This document shows, piece by piece, positions 35,526-44,053 of a DNA stretch of 64,000 nucleotides. How positions within the stretch are numbered: the first letter of the stretch is position 1; each line of letters begins with the position of its first letter. Below the pieces are notes generated by a model, which worked only from the letters and a program-made list of their open reading frames with translations, had not been told where the DNA came from and searched no databases. Where the stretch lies: contig JBOFYV010000053.1 in the NCBI GenBank assembly GCA_051654865.1, forward strand, positions 124,001 to 188,000, in the 5' to 3' direction. The translations under genes were made by a program, and so were the position numbers. The stretch is from JBOFOR01 sp051654865 (GTDB lineage Bacteria > Bacillota > Clostridia > Peptostreptococcales > Peptostreptococcaceae).

Positions 35526-36188
35526 TTAATATATCTTTTTATTTCTTATATTATATTTGAAAAACTCACTTAATTCTTCAAGTCCAAGGTCTTCTCTACA
35601 TGATACCTCGAATACTTTTATATCTTTATTTAATGCTTTTATATCTCTATAAAACTCATTCTTATCAAAATCAGTACTATCTATCAAATCTATCTTATTT
35701 AGTATGACTACAGATGAAGATTTAAACATTGATGGATATTTTAAAGGTTTATCATTACCTTCTGTAACACTCATAACTACTACTTTTAAATCTTCGCTTA
35801 AATCATATGTTTCTGGAAATGCAAGGTTTCCTACATTTTCAATTACTAATAAATCTAATTTTTCAACTTCTAAGTGTTGAAGAGAAATAGCTATCATACT
35901 TGCATCTAGATGACACACTCCTCCTGTATTTAACTGTATTACATCTATATTATGTTTTTCTATTCTCATAGCATCTTTAGCTGTATATAAATCACCTTCT
36001 ATTACTGCCATATTATAGTATGACTTTATATTGCCAATGATTTTTTCAATGAGTCTTGTCTTACCTGCTCCTGGAGATCCTAGTAAGTTTATTGTAAATA
36101 TTTTATTATTATCAAATAATTCTTTATTCTTTTTTGCTAATTCTTCATTATTTTTTGCTACAGTTTTTTCTATGATAATTTGTTTCAT
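35526..36188 (-). CDS. hypB: Hydrogenase/urease nickel-insertion GTPase HypB-like
   Basis: A 220-residue SIMIBI GTPase with P-loop GSPGAGKTRL (about 37-46), EGDLYTAKDAMR, the metal-site VCHLDA and the NKIDL guanine-specificity motif. It lacks the N-terminal CxxCGC nickel motif and histidine-rich tract found in some HypB. HypA, other hyp genes and NiFe-hydrogenase genes are absent here; the hydrogenase in this window is [FeFe]. The nickel client is therefore unknown. Confidence 0.87.
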   Translation of the reverse strand: MKQIIIEKTVAKNNEELAKKNKELFDNNKIFTINLLGSPGAGKTRLIEKIIGNIKSYYNMAVIEGDLYTAKDAMRIEKHNIDVIQLNTGGVCHLDASMIAISLQHLEVEKLDLLVIENVGNLAFPETYDLSEDLKVVVMSVTEGNDKPLKYPSMFKSSSVVILNKIDLIDSTDFDKNEFYRDIKALNKDIKVFEVSCREDLGLEELSEFFKYNIRNKKIY

Positions 36189-36361
36189 AAGTCACAGCCC
36201 TCCTTATTATATAATCTATTTTAAACTTCAAAAGTAGATTAATTATTTACTATATATATTTATTTATGATAATTAAAAATCCTTTATTCTTTATTTTATG
36301 TAACTATTTTTCTTTTTTTTAATAGTATAATATTAGTTTATGACAATCAGGAGGTACAGTT

Positions 36362-36985
36362 ATGCTTCAATCACTTGTATTGGTTATATCATTATGTATA
36401 GACACATTTGTAACTAGTATGGCTTATGGTGCTGATAGAATTAAAATACCTTTTTCATCTGGACTAGTAATCAATGCTACCTGTTCTTTATTCTTAGCCA
36501 TATCCTTATTATTTGGTTCTGCTATTAAAAACTTTATACCGCAAGATATAGCTCCACTTATTAGTTTTTCATTATTACTTATATTAGGAATTTATAGATT
36601 ATTCGAATCTTTTTTTAAAAATTCTATAAAAAAATATTCTAATATCGGTCATCCTTTAACTTTTAAATTATTTGATTTTAAATTTGTGCTTGAGATTTAT
36701 GCTGATGAAATAAAAGCGGATTACGATAATTCTAAACTACTATCAGTAAAAGAGGCCTTTTACCTTGCTGTTGCTTTATCTTTGGATAGTTTAACTGTTG
36801 GCTTTGGTTGTAGCCTTGGAAGTGTTAATTTGATAGATGCTGTACTTTTATCTTTTTTCGTTGGTGCATTATTTTTAATTTTAGGTGGGTATGTAGGAAG
36901 ACATTTTGCTAAAACAGTAAATATAAGTATATCTTGGCTATCTGGAGCAATGTTAATTTTACTTGCATTTATGAGGATAATTTAA
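36362..36985 (+). CDS. ytaF: YtaF/MntP-like sporulation membrane protein
   Basis: A 207-residue membrane protein with six predicted helices in two related halves. Each half has an Asp-containing first helix, SLCIDTFVTSMAYGAD and ALSLDSLTVGFGCSLG, the pattern of the MntP/YtaF family. B. subtilis YtaF is listed as a sporulation membrane protein; transport of Mn2+ or another cation is inferred from MntP. AGGAGG lies eight bases before ATG. It is divergent from hypB. Confidence 0.85.
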   Translation: MLQSLVLVISLCIDTFVTSMAYGADRIKIPFSSGLVINATCSLFLAISLLFGSAIKNFIPQDIAPLISFSLLLILGIYRLFESFFKNSIKKYSNIGHPLTFKLFDFKFVLEIYADEIKADYDNSKLLSVKEAFYLAVALSLDSLTVGFGCSLGSVNLIDAVLLSFFVGALFLILGGYVGRHFAKTVNISISWLSGAMLILLAFMRII

Positions 36986-37125
36986 TAGATGAGTGATGCT
37001 TTTCACTTATCTATTAATTACTATAATTTACATATAAAAGTTTTTACAATAAAATGCTATAATTTAAATATAAAATAAATGGGAATTATTTTATATTTAT
37101 TAATGTACATATGGGGGAATTAAAA

Positions 37126-37494
37126 ATGGCTTGTGCAAAATGTAACACTAATTTAAAAAGAGTAGTATCTATTACTAATACACCGTATTATTATTGTTCT
37201 ACTTGCAATTATAACAAAAATAAAGTTTTAAAGAATATTGCTTTTGATTATTTATTAAAAGAGCTATGTATCAATTTACAAAATGCCAAATATGCTTCAA
37301 CAAAAAAAATAGAGATTCTAAACTTAAATAATAATTTAAATCTATTAATCAACAATGTAAATATATATAATGTTGATTTTCCATATAGTTTTTCAACTAT
37401 GGATATTTATTTTTTAGAAAATACTTTAAATGATTTAGTTGAAGATACTATGAATATAGATAGTACTTTACTAGATATTTTAGTTTGTGCATAA
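37126..37494 (+). CDS. Zinc-ribbon small protein, unknown function
   Basis: About 122 residues. ATG 37126 is preferred because GGGGG lies ten bases upstream; ATG 37111 overlaps that site. The N-terminus has two CxxC pairs (CAKC and CSTC) 20-25 residues apart, forming a zinc ribbon; the rest is helical and Asn/Leu-rich without known motifs. It has its own shared terminator. I do not recognise the family. Confidence 0.65.
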   Translation: MACAKCNTNLKRVVSITNTPYYYCSTCNYNKNKVLKNIAFDYLLKELCINLQNAKYASTKKIEILNLNNNLNLLINNVNIYNVDFPYSFSTMDIYFLENTLNDLVEDTMNIDSTLLDILVCA

Positions 37495-37507
37495 ATATTA
37501 AAATTTT

Positions 37508-37548
37508 ATAAATAAACCTCCTTTCTTTAATAAAGGAGGTTTATTTAT
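37508..37548. terminator. Bidirectional terminator
   Basis: Perfect 17-bp repeat (37508-37524 and 37532-37548) containing CCTCCTTT/AAAGGAGG, touching the stop codon of the oxidoreductase gene. Confidence 0.8.
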
Positions 37549-38801
37549 TACTCTAGCATATTAATAAAATCCCTTATATTTATAGTTATGTGGTTAAGTC
37601 TTGAATACTCAGCAGCAAAAGCTAATATATGGCTATCAATAGATTTATACAAATCAGTTTTTTTCTCACCCATACCTCTTATTACCATTATAAAATCATT
37701 AATTAAACTAAAATCGCCTCCCCCGTGTCCACTTTTATTCACTTTAGGATATATAACTGTATGATGTTCATCTCCAAATCTATGTACATCTATTATATTT
37801 TTCATATGATTTCCCCCAACTTCACCATGAGTAAACATTAATTTTATAGTTCTAGTGCATTCTTTTGTATATGCAGATAAGTTGAATGTTGCGGTTACCC
37901 CATTCTCAAACTCTAATATACTTACCATATGGTCTACAGTATTATTATCACATTTATACACACACCTACTATAAGGTCCGTCTATAATGGATTTTTCTAA
38001 ATTTTCTTTAGATGGATTTATATGAACAGCATTTAGCGATGCAGATAATTTATTGTCTTCTAAATATATCTTTTTTGATGAATATGGACATATATTTACT
38101 AATTTACAATCTACACATTTATTAGCCATATTCTCAGTATGATTATTCTCTCTCATATGAAATAGATTACCAAAAGATGCTATATGAGTACACTTTTGAT
38201 CTGTAAGCCATAATAGTATGTCTAAGTCGTGACAACTCTTTGCTAATATTAGTGGACTTGTTTCATTGCTATCCCTCCAATTACCCCTAGTAAAGCTATG
38301 AGCAAAATGCCAGTATCCAATATTTTCATTATGTTGTATACTAACTAATTCACCAAGTTCTTTACTATCCACTATTTTTTTTAATTCACTAAAAAATGGC
38401 GTATATCTTAAAACATGACAAATCATAAATACTTGTTTGTCGTATTTCTTGCTTAATTCTTTTAACTTTACAATTTCATTTAACTTATTTGACATAGGTT
38501 TTTCTAGTAATATATGATATCCTTTTTCTAATGCAGTTTTTGATGGTTCAAAGTGTTTATCATCATTTGTAGCTATTATTATTGCATCTGCCATTTTGTC
38601 TTTGTTTAACAAGTCAGTGTAGTTCTCAAATACATATTCATCTTCTATTTTATACATTTCTTTAAATAGATTTCTTTTTGTTTCATTTGGTTCTGCTATA
38701 GCAACTACTCTACCTAGATGAGGATTTTCAAGTAAATAAGGAGCATATGCATACATTCCTCTACATCCCGCTCCTATTACAGCAATAGTAACTTTTTCCA
38801 T
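37548..38801 (-). CDS. Gfo/Idh/MocA family oxidoreductase with a Cys cluster
   Basis: A 417-residue protein with an N-terminal Rossmann fold (GAGCRGMYAYAPYL, residues 10-23) and the EKP catalytic-lysine motif (LLEKPMSNK, about 98-106). Unusually, the C-terminal half carries CVDCKLVNIC (C229, C232, C238) and RCVYKC (C280, C284), enough to bind zinc or a cluster. The substrate is unknown. It is a single gene divergent from an rRNA pseudouridine synthase and has no sugar transporter next to it. Confidence 0.85.
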   Translation of the reverse strand: MEKVTIAVIGAGCRGMYAYAPYLLENPHLGRVVAIAEPNETKRNLFKEMYKIEDEYVFENYTDLLNKDKMADAIIIATNDDKHFEPSKTALEKGYHILLEKPMSNKLNEIVKLKELSKKYDKQVFMICHVLRYTPFFSELKKIVDSKELGELVSIQHNENIGYWHFAHSFTRGNWRDSNETSPLILAKSCHDLDILLWLTDQKCTHIASFGNLFHMRENNHTENMANKCVDCKLVNICPYSSKKIYLEDNKLSASLNAVHINPSKENLEKSIIDGPYSRCVYKCDNNTVDHMVSILEFENGVTATFNLSAYTKECTRTIKLMFTHGEVGGNHMKNIIDVHRFGDEHHTVIYPKVNKSGHGGGDFSLINDFIMVIRGMGEKKTDLYKSIDSHILAFAAEYSRLNHITINIRDFINMLE

Positions 38802-38977
38802 ATCTACACCCCTTCTCCTTTATTGGTTCACCTTAAAATATATGTTTAATTAAATTTTAAAATAATATATTTTCATAGTTTTACTATAACATCAGGCTTA
38901 TGCAAGATTTTTGTTGATTCATATTAATAACTATAATATAATTAATAGGTTATACTAGACTCTAAGGAGGTTTTTTC

Positions 38978-39682
38978 ATGAGATTAAATAACTATATAAG
39001 TTCTACTGGACTTTGTTCTAGAAGAGAAGCTGATAAATTAATTGAACAAGGAAGAGTTTTGATAAATGGAAAAAAAGCAAAAGTTGGTCAAACAGTCGAA
39101 GAAGGAGATAGCGTAAAGGTTAACAATAAGTTAATAAAACCTAAAAATAATAACGTCTATATAGCCCTTAATAAACCTGTTGGTATTACTTGTACTACTG
39201 AAAGACATGTAAAAGGTAATATCATCGATTATGTAAATTATCCTGAAAGAATATTTCCTATTGGAAGACTTGATAAACCATCAGAGGGACTAATACTTCT
39301 TACTAATGATGGTAGTATTGTAAATCAAATTCTTCGTGAAGAAAATAAACATGATAAAGAATATGTCGTTACAGTTGATAAAAATATTTCTGATGATTTT
39401 ATCAACAAGATGTCAAATGGTGTTAGAATATTTAACCCTGTAACTAATAAGTATGTTACAACAAAAAAATGTAATGTTACAAAAGTTAATAGTAGAACTT
39501 TTAGAATTGTTCTAACTCAAGGCCTAAATCGTCAAATTCGTAGAATGTGTGAAGTCTTTGGATATGAAGTAAAGAAGCTTCAACGTGTTAGAATAATGAA
39601 TTTAACATTAAAAGGACTTCCTACAGGTAAATGGCGAAAATTATCTGAACAAGAAGTTAGAGGTTTACTTAAGAAAGGATAA
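38978..39682 (+). CDS. rluF: 23S rRNA pseudouridine synthase, RluF/RluB-like
   Basis: A 234-residue RsuA-family synthase: an S4 RNA-binding domain (1-60, RLNNYISSTGLCSRREADKL) then the catalytic domain with FPIGRLDKPSEGL, whose Asp is the nucleophile, and the GLNRQIRRM motif. The EENKHDKEY segment resembles RluF. AAGGAGG lies upstream of ATG. It is followed three bases later by an SDR gene. Confidence 0.88.
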   Translation: MRLNNYISSTGLCSRREADKLIEQGRVLINGKKAKVGQTVEEGDSVKVNNKLIKPKNNNVYIALNKPVGITCTTERHVKGNIIDYVNYPERIFPIGRLDKPSEGLILLTNDGSIVNQILREENKHDKEYVVTVDKNISDDFINKMSNGVRIFNPVTNKYVTTKKCNVTKVNSRTFRIVLTQGLNRQIRRMCEVFGYEVKKLQRVRIMNLTLKGLPTGKWRKLSEQEVRGLLKKG

Positions 39683-39685
39683 ATT

Positions 39686-40426
39686 ATGAATAATAATAAA
39701 ACAGCATTAATAACTGGAGCCTCTAGAGGTATTGGTAGAGCCTGTGCTAAACTTTTTGCTGAAAATGGATATAATGTTGTAATTAATTATAATAAATCAG
39801 AAGATAAAGCAACAGAACTACTGGTAGATTTAAATAGTAAAGGATATTCAGCTAGAATATTTAAAGCTGATGTTTCTAAAAGATATGAGGTAAATTCACT
39901 TATCAACTACTGTATTGGTGAGTTTGGACGTATTGATGTATTAGTAAATAATGCTGGTATAAGTACAGATAAATTATTCACTGAACTAACAGATGATGAT
40001 TGGAATGAAATGATGAATGTTAACTTAAATGGAGTTTTTTACTCAACTCAAAAAACACTACAATATATGATTCCTGAGCATAGTGGTAAGATAATAAACA
40101 TATCATCTATTTGGGGTATGGTTGGAGGTTCTTTTGAAGTTCACTACTCAGCTTCTAAAGCTGCAGTTATCGGAATGACTAAGGCATTGGCTAAGGAATT
40201 AGGACCCTCTAATATTCAGGTTAACTGTGTAGCTCCTGGTGTTATAAAAACTGATATGTTAAACAATGTAAGTGATGAAATATTAGCAGTTTTAAAAGAC
40301 GAGACTCCTTTAATGAGGCTTGGTACACCTGAAGACATAGCTCATTGTGTTTTATTTTTAGCTAATGATACTTCAAACTTCATAACAGGCCAAGTTATAA
40401 GCCCTAATGGAGGTTTTGTAATTTAA
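39686..40426 (+). CDS. Short-chain dehydrogenase, 3-oxoacyl-ACP reductase (FabG)-like
   Basis: A 246-residue classical SDR. The cofactor motif TGASRGIGRA (about 11-20), NNAG, the catalytic Ser (SSIWGM) and YSASK (Tyr/Lys) are intact. Sequence resembles FabG, but the gene is not in a fatty-acid cluster; it is coupled to an rRNA pseudouridine synthase, so it may act on another substrate. No extra domains. Confidence 0.88.
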   Translation: MNNNKTALITGASRGIGRACAKLFAENGYNVVINYNKSEDKATELLVDLNSKGYSARIFKADVSKRYEVNSLINYCIGEFGRIDVLVNNAGISTDKLFTELTDDDWNEMMNVNLNGVFYSTQKTLQYMIPEHSGKIINISSIWGMVGGSFEVHYSASKAAVIGMTKALAKELGPSNIQVNCVAPGVIKTDMLNNVSDEILAVLKDETPLMRLGTPEDIAHCVLFLANDTSNFITGQVISPNGGFVI

Positions 40427-40511
40427 TTAATTTTTATTGTATTAAAAATAAAAAAGTGTGTATAATAACATATATCCACTGTAATTGTAACAAAATTTAC
40501 ATATGTAATTT

Positions 40512-40540
40512 AAAAGAGACTGTTTTTCCCAGTCTCTTTT
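40512..40540. terminator. Bidirectional terminator
   Basis: AAAAGAGACTG (40512-40522) and CAGTCTCTTTT (40530-40540), 7-base loop, between the SDR gene and the convergent kinase gene. Confidence 0.75.
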
Positions 40541-40550
40541 TTCTTTGCAT

Positions 40551-41897
40551 TTATATATCTACTACAACTTCATATTTAAATCGTTCAATTGGTATCTCTA
40601 TAATAAATTCAGTTTCTTCCTCATCACTAATTGCATATATATTAGATTTATTCTTAAGTAATGTCTGTTTTATTGAATATAGTCCATAACCTCTGTTTTC
40701 ACCCTTAGAAGATACTCCCATATCAAATATTACATTTACATCTTTGATTTTTGAACCATTGTTTTTGATTGAAATTATATGTTTACTATCTTCAATATAG
40801 GTATCTACATGTATGTATTTATACTCTTTTTTACATTTTTTTAGTTCATCTATAGCATTGTCTATTATATTTAAAAACATTGAACTAAGTTGTGTATCAT
40901 CCAAATTAGTATTTTCTAACGTACTATCTATACAAGCTGTCAATTGAATATGATAATCTAAGCATTTTCTATTTTTAAAATTTAATATTGCATCAATATA
41001 GTTGCTTCCAGTATTAAATACTATTCCTATATTATTCACATCTTCTGCTAATCCTAATATATATCTTCTTGCATCTTCATTCTTATTATTGCTAATTTGC
41101 ATTAAAATAACTTGTAAATGATTCATATAATCATGCTTTTGTGTTCTTAATAAATCTATAGTCTCTTCCATTTGTTTTAAGTTATTAGCAATCAGACTTT
41201 TTTCAAGTTGTACAATATCTTTATTTTTATCTAGTATAAGTACAATAAATATTAAAGCTGTTACACATAGTACACTAAATATAACTAACTGTATTAATAA
41301 TGTCTCATACCTACTAAATAACTTATAACTATTCATATTCGATATTACTACTAGGCCTATCATTATTAATATATTTACAATCCCAACAAGAATTAACACA
41401 TAAATAATTATCTTCTTTTTCTCTATAGGTTTATTTCTAGTTTTTGATACATTTAATATGTTAATCTTCTTTTTCGAATTTATTATAGATATAATAAATG
41501 GTATTACTAAAGTTATACAACAAAACAATATTTTTAATATTTGATTATCCAGTATCTCTCCTATTGTTAATCCATAGCTAGAGCAAATCATAACAATAGC
41601 AAATTCTGATACAAATTTAATACCATAGCTTAATGAAAAAGCTATAAAACAACTACTAATACTAAATTGAGATACTATATAAAATAACATCGTACATAAT
41701 ACAAATATAAGTAATGTTTCTATACCGATATCAAAGTAATTCTTTATAAAAAAACAACTAATTCCATATATTAAAGATATTTTTAATATCTTATTCATCT
41801 CTAACTTATTACCTAAAAAAGAATTCGTTAATAAATACAAAATTATTATTTCAGGTATGCTTACTAATATAATATCAAGTACACTGATATCTCTCAA
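40551..41897 (-). CDS. AgrC-like sensor histidine kinase, orphan
   Basis: A 448-residue HPK10/GHKL kinase. About six membrane helices (residues 1-235) precede the phosphoacceptor HDYMNHL and a GHKL ATPase with N-box LNIIDNAIDEL and G-box KGENRGYGLYS. It starts at TTG 41895-41897, with AAAGGGG seven bases upstream. AgrC relatives sense cyclic peptides, but no agrB, agrD or LytTR response regulator is adjacent. Ligand and partner are unknown. Confidence 0.85.
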   Translation of the reverse strand: MRDISVLDIILVSIPEIIILYLLTNSFLGNKLEMNKILKISLIYGISCFFIKNYFDIGIETLLIFVLCTMLFYIVSQFSISSCFIAFSLSYGIKFVSEFAIVMICSSYGLTIGEILDNQILKILFCCITLVIPFIISIINSKKKINILNVSKTRNKPIEKKKIIIYVLILVGIVNILIMIGLVVISNMNSYKLFSRYETLLIQLVIFSVLCVTALIFIVLILDKNKDIVQLEKSLIANNLKQMEETIDLLRTQKHDYMNHLQVILMQISNNKNEDARRYILGLAEDVNNIGIVFNTGSNYIDAILNFKNRKCLDYHIQLTACIDSTLENTNLDDTQLSSMFLNIIDNAIDELKKCKKEYKYIHVDTYIEDSKHIISIKNNGSKIKDVNVIFDMGVSSKGENRGYGLYSIKQTLLKNKSNIYAISDEEETEFIIEIPIERFKYEVVVDI

Positions 41898-41954
41898 CCC
41901 CCTTCCCCTTTATTACATAATACCATATTTTTACATATTTTTCCTTAAAAAACA

Positions 41955-41991
41955 AAAAAACTCGCTATCTAAATTCAATAGCGAGTTTTTT
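41955..41991 (-). terminator. Terminator after the U32 peptidase gene
   Basis: AAAAAACTCGCTAT (41955-41968) and its complement (41978-41991), 9-base loop. Confidence 0.8.
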
Positions 41992-41992
41992 G

Positions 41993-43234
41993 TTAAATGG
42001 TTCTAATATTTATAATTGGTTTTCTTAATATATAGTCTTTATCTACTTTTATATCTAGTTTTAATTTTACTATTTGTCTTGCATGAGGTGCTGACTCTAT
42101 AGCATTTCCTTCTTCATCATACATTTCTTCTATTTTGGCAAGCATTGTATCTGTATATGGCCCTATAACTTCTATTTTATCTAAAACATTCATTTTGTTT
42201 CTTTGTTCAACTATATATAGGTCATTTTCTTTATCGTAATCTCTAACAATACCAATAAAGTCATAATTTCTAATGTATGAAGCACTCTCATAGTTATGAG
42301 CTGTATCATCTGGTTTGTCAAAATAGAATCCTGTACAATAGTCTCTATGGCTACCTTTTTTTAATTCATCTAACCACATTTGATTAAATTCCCATTGATT
42401 AGGATTTTCATAGTAAGCATCAATTGCCATTCTATATGCTCTTACTGTTGTAGCTACATAATAAGCTGTTTTCATTCTTCCTTCTATTTTAAAACTTGTT
42501 ATTCCACAATTAATTAATTCTGGTACATATTCTACCATACACATATCTTTTGAGTTAAAGAAGAATGAATAATCTACATCATCAAGTACTTTTTCAAATT
42601 CACCTGGACTAACTTCTTCCATTAAATTATATTTCCATCTACATGGTTGAGCACAAGCGCCTCTATTTGCATCTCTTCCTGTTGTGTAATTACTAATTAC
42701 ACATTTTCCTGAGTATGACATACACATAGCACCATGAACAAAGGCTTCAATATCCATATCTTCTGGAGTATTATCTCTTAACTCTTTTATTTCAGAAAAA
42801 GACATTTCTCTAGCCATTACAACTCTCTTTGCTCCTAAGTTGTACCAAAAGTTTGCTGCAACAGAGTTTGTAGTACTTGCTTGAGTACTTATATGTATCT
42901 CCATATTAGGTATTGTGTGTTTTACCATAGTAAATACACCAGGATCACTTACTATAACTGCATCAACACCTATTCTATCTAACTCTAATAAATAATCTTC
43001 TAATTGATCTAATTCTTCATTTCTTGGTATTATATTTATAGTAACAAATACTTGTTTTCCTAAATTATGGGCAAACTCTATACCTTCTGCCATTTCTTCT
43101 ATTGTAAAGTTTTTAGCTGCAGATCTCATTCCAAATATTTCTCCACCTATATAAACTGCATCTGCTCCATAAGTAAATGCAATTTTTAATCTTTCTAAAT
43201 CACCTGCAGGTGCTAATAATTCTATTTTTTTCAT
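41993..43234 (-). CDS. Peptidase U32 family protein (TrhP-like)
   Basis: A 413-residue member of the U32 family with MKKIELLAPAGDLERLKIAF, AVYIGGEIFGMR and the signature EAFVHGAMCMSYSGKC. Cysteines in RGACAQPCRWKY and in the GKC stretch may bind an iron-sulfur cluster, as in the tRNA 5-hydroxyuridine proteins TrhP/YrrO. tRNA hydroxylation is therefore more likely than proteolysis, but the two family branches cannot be separated here. Monocistronic. Confidence 0.88.
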   Translation of the reverse strand: MKKIELLAPAGDLERLKIAFTYGADAVYIGGEIFGMRSAAKNFTIEEMAEGIEFAHNLGKQVFVTINIIPRNEELDQLEDYLLELDRIGVDAVIVSDPGVFTMVKHTIPNMEIHISTQASTTNSVAANFWYNLGAKRVVMAREMSFSEIKELRDNTPEDMDIEAFVHGAMCMSYSGKCVISNYTTGRDANRGACAQPCRWKYNLMEEVSPGEFEKVLDDVDYSFFFNSKDMCMVEYVPELINCGITSFKIEGRMKTAYYVATTVRAYRMAIDAYYENPNQWEFNQMWLDELKKGSHRDYCTGFYFDKPDDTAHNYESASYIRNYDFIGIVRDYDKENDLYIVEQRNKMNVLDKIEVIGPYTDTMLAKIEEMYDEEGNAIESAPHARQIVKLKLDIKVDKDYILRKPIINIRTI

Positions 43235-43406
43235 TTTGTCTCCTTTGTTTAATAATCAAATTTATAATTGGATACTATAAAAATATTTTACCCAAATATA
43301 TTAGTATCAAACTTGATTATTATAACATTTATTCTATACTATTTCAATTTACCATATTTATAAAATTCCATTTGATTTAACAAGAACTTTGTTAATTACT
43401 AAAAAA

Positions 43407-43439
43407 CTAGGGTAAATAACAAATTGCTATTTACCCTAG
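43407..43439 (-). terminator. Terminator after the 176-aa gene
   Basis: CTAGGGTAAATA (43407-43418) and TATTTACCCTAG (43428-43439). Confidence 0.75.
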
Positions 43440-43452
43440 TTTCTTAGTATAA

Positions 43453-43983
43453 TTATTTAAAATCATTCATATTATTTGAAACACTTATATCTTGAAGTAT
43501 ATTTGCTAGTGGCAATTTTCTTTCTTCTAATCCTAGCCCTAGTTTTTCAAACGCTAAACGCTCCTCTTCTCCATATGTATTTAGTATTCCACTTTCTAAT
43601 TCACTTAAATGTAAGTATACGTACTCTTTAATATCATCTATAGTATTTAAACTATTTATTTCTTCTCCGACTAAAGCATGTTTAAATATTTCAAAGCCTT
43701 CACCTTTAGCACCCCAAAGGAATATTCTAAATGTTATTAAAGATTTTTCTAAGTATATACCTGAGCTTATTGAATTCATCTCATTTTCATTTTCATATAA
43801 ATGTTGATTAAAGTCTACAAATCCACTTTGCGCTATTTCATATGTTTTTTGATCATTATAATCTATTTTGCTTTCTATTATTTTCTTATGAAAATCTGTA
43901 TATCCAGTACTTTCTACTAATATATCTGCATATTTTGTTGTTTGTATAAATACTCTTTCTTTGCTTAAAAACTTATTACTCAT
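43453..43983 (-). CDS. Conserved-looking hypothetical protein (176 aa)
   Basis: Not recognised. Soluble, acidic and mostly helical, with no cysteine, no signal peptide and no membrane segment. AAGGAG precedes the ATG and a clean terminator follows, so it is a real single-gene unit. It lies between the [FeFe]-hydrogenase and U32 genes on the same strand, but with its own hairpins; no functional link is evident. Confidence 0.65.
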   Translation of the reverse strand: MSNKFLSKERVFIQTTKYADILVESTGYTDFHKKIIESKIDYNDQKTYEIAQSGFVDFNQHLYENENEMNSISSGIYLEKSLITFRIFLWGAKGEGFEIFKHALVGEEINSLNTIDDIKEYVYLHLSELESGILNTYGEEERLAFEKLGLGLEERKLPLANILQDISVSNNMNDFK

Positions 43984-44053
43984 AATATTCTCCTTGTTTA
44001 TATCCTAAATTTCACCAATATATTTTATCATATAAATACTAAGTTTTATATAT

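Noticed and set aside
41898..41954. agrD-like peptide gene next to the AgrC-like kinase
   Set aside because: The short interval holds no ORF with a cyclisable cysteine motif and ribosome site.
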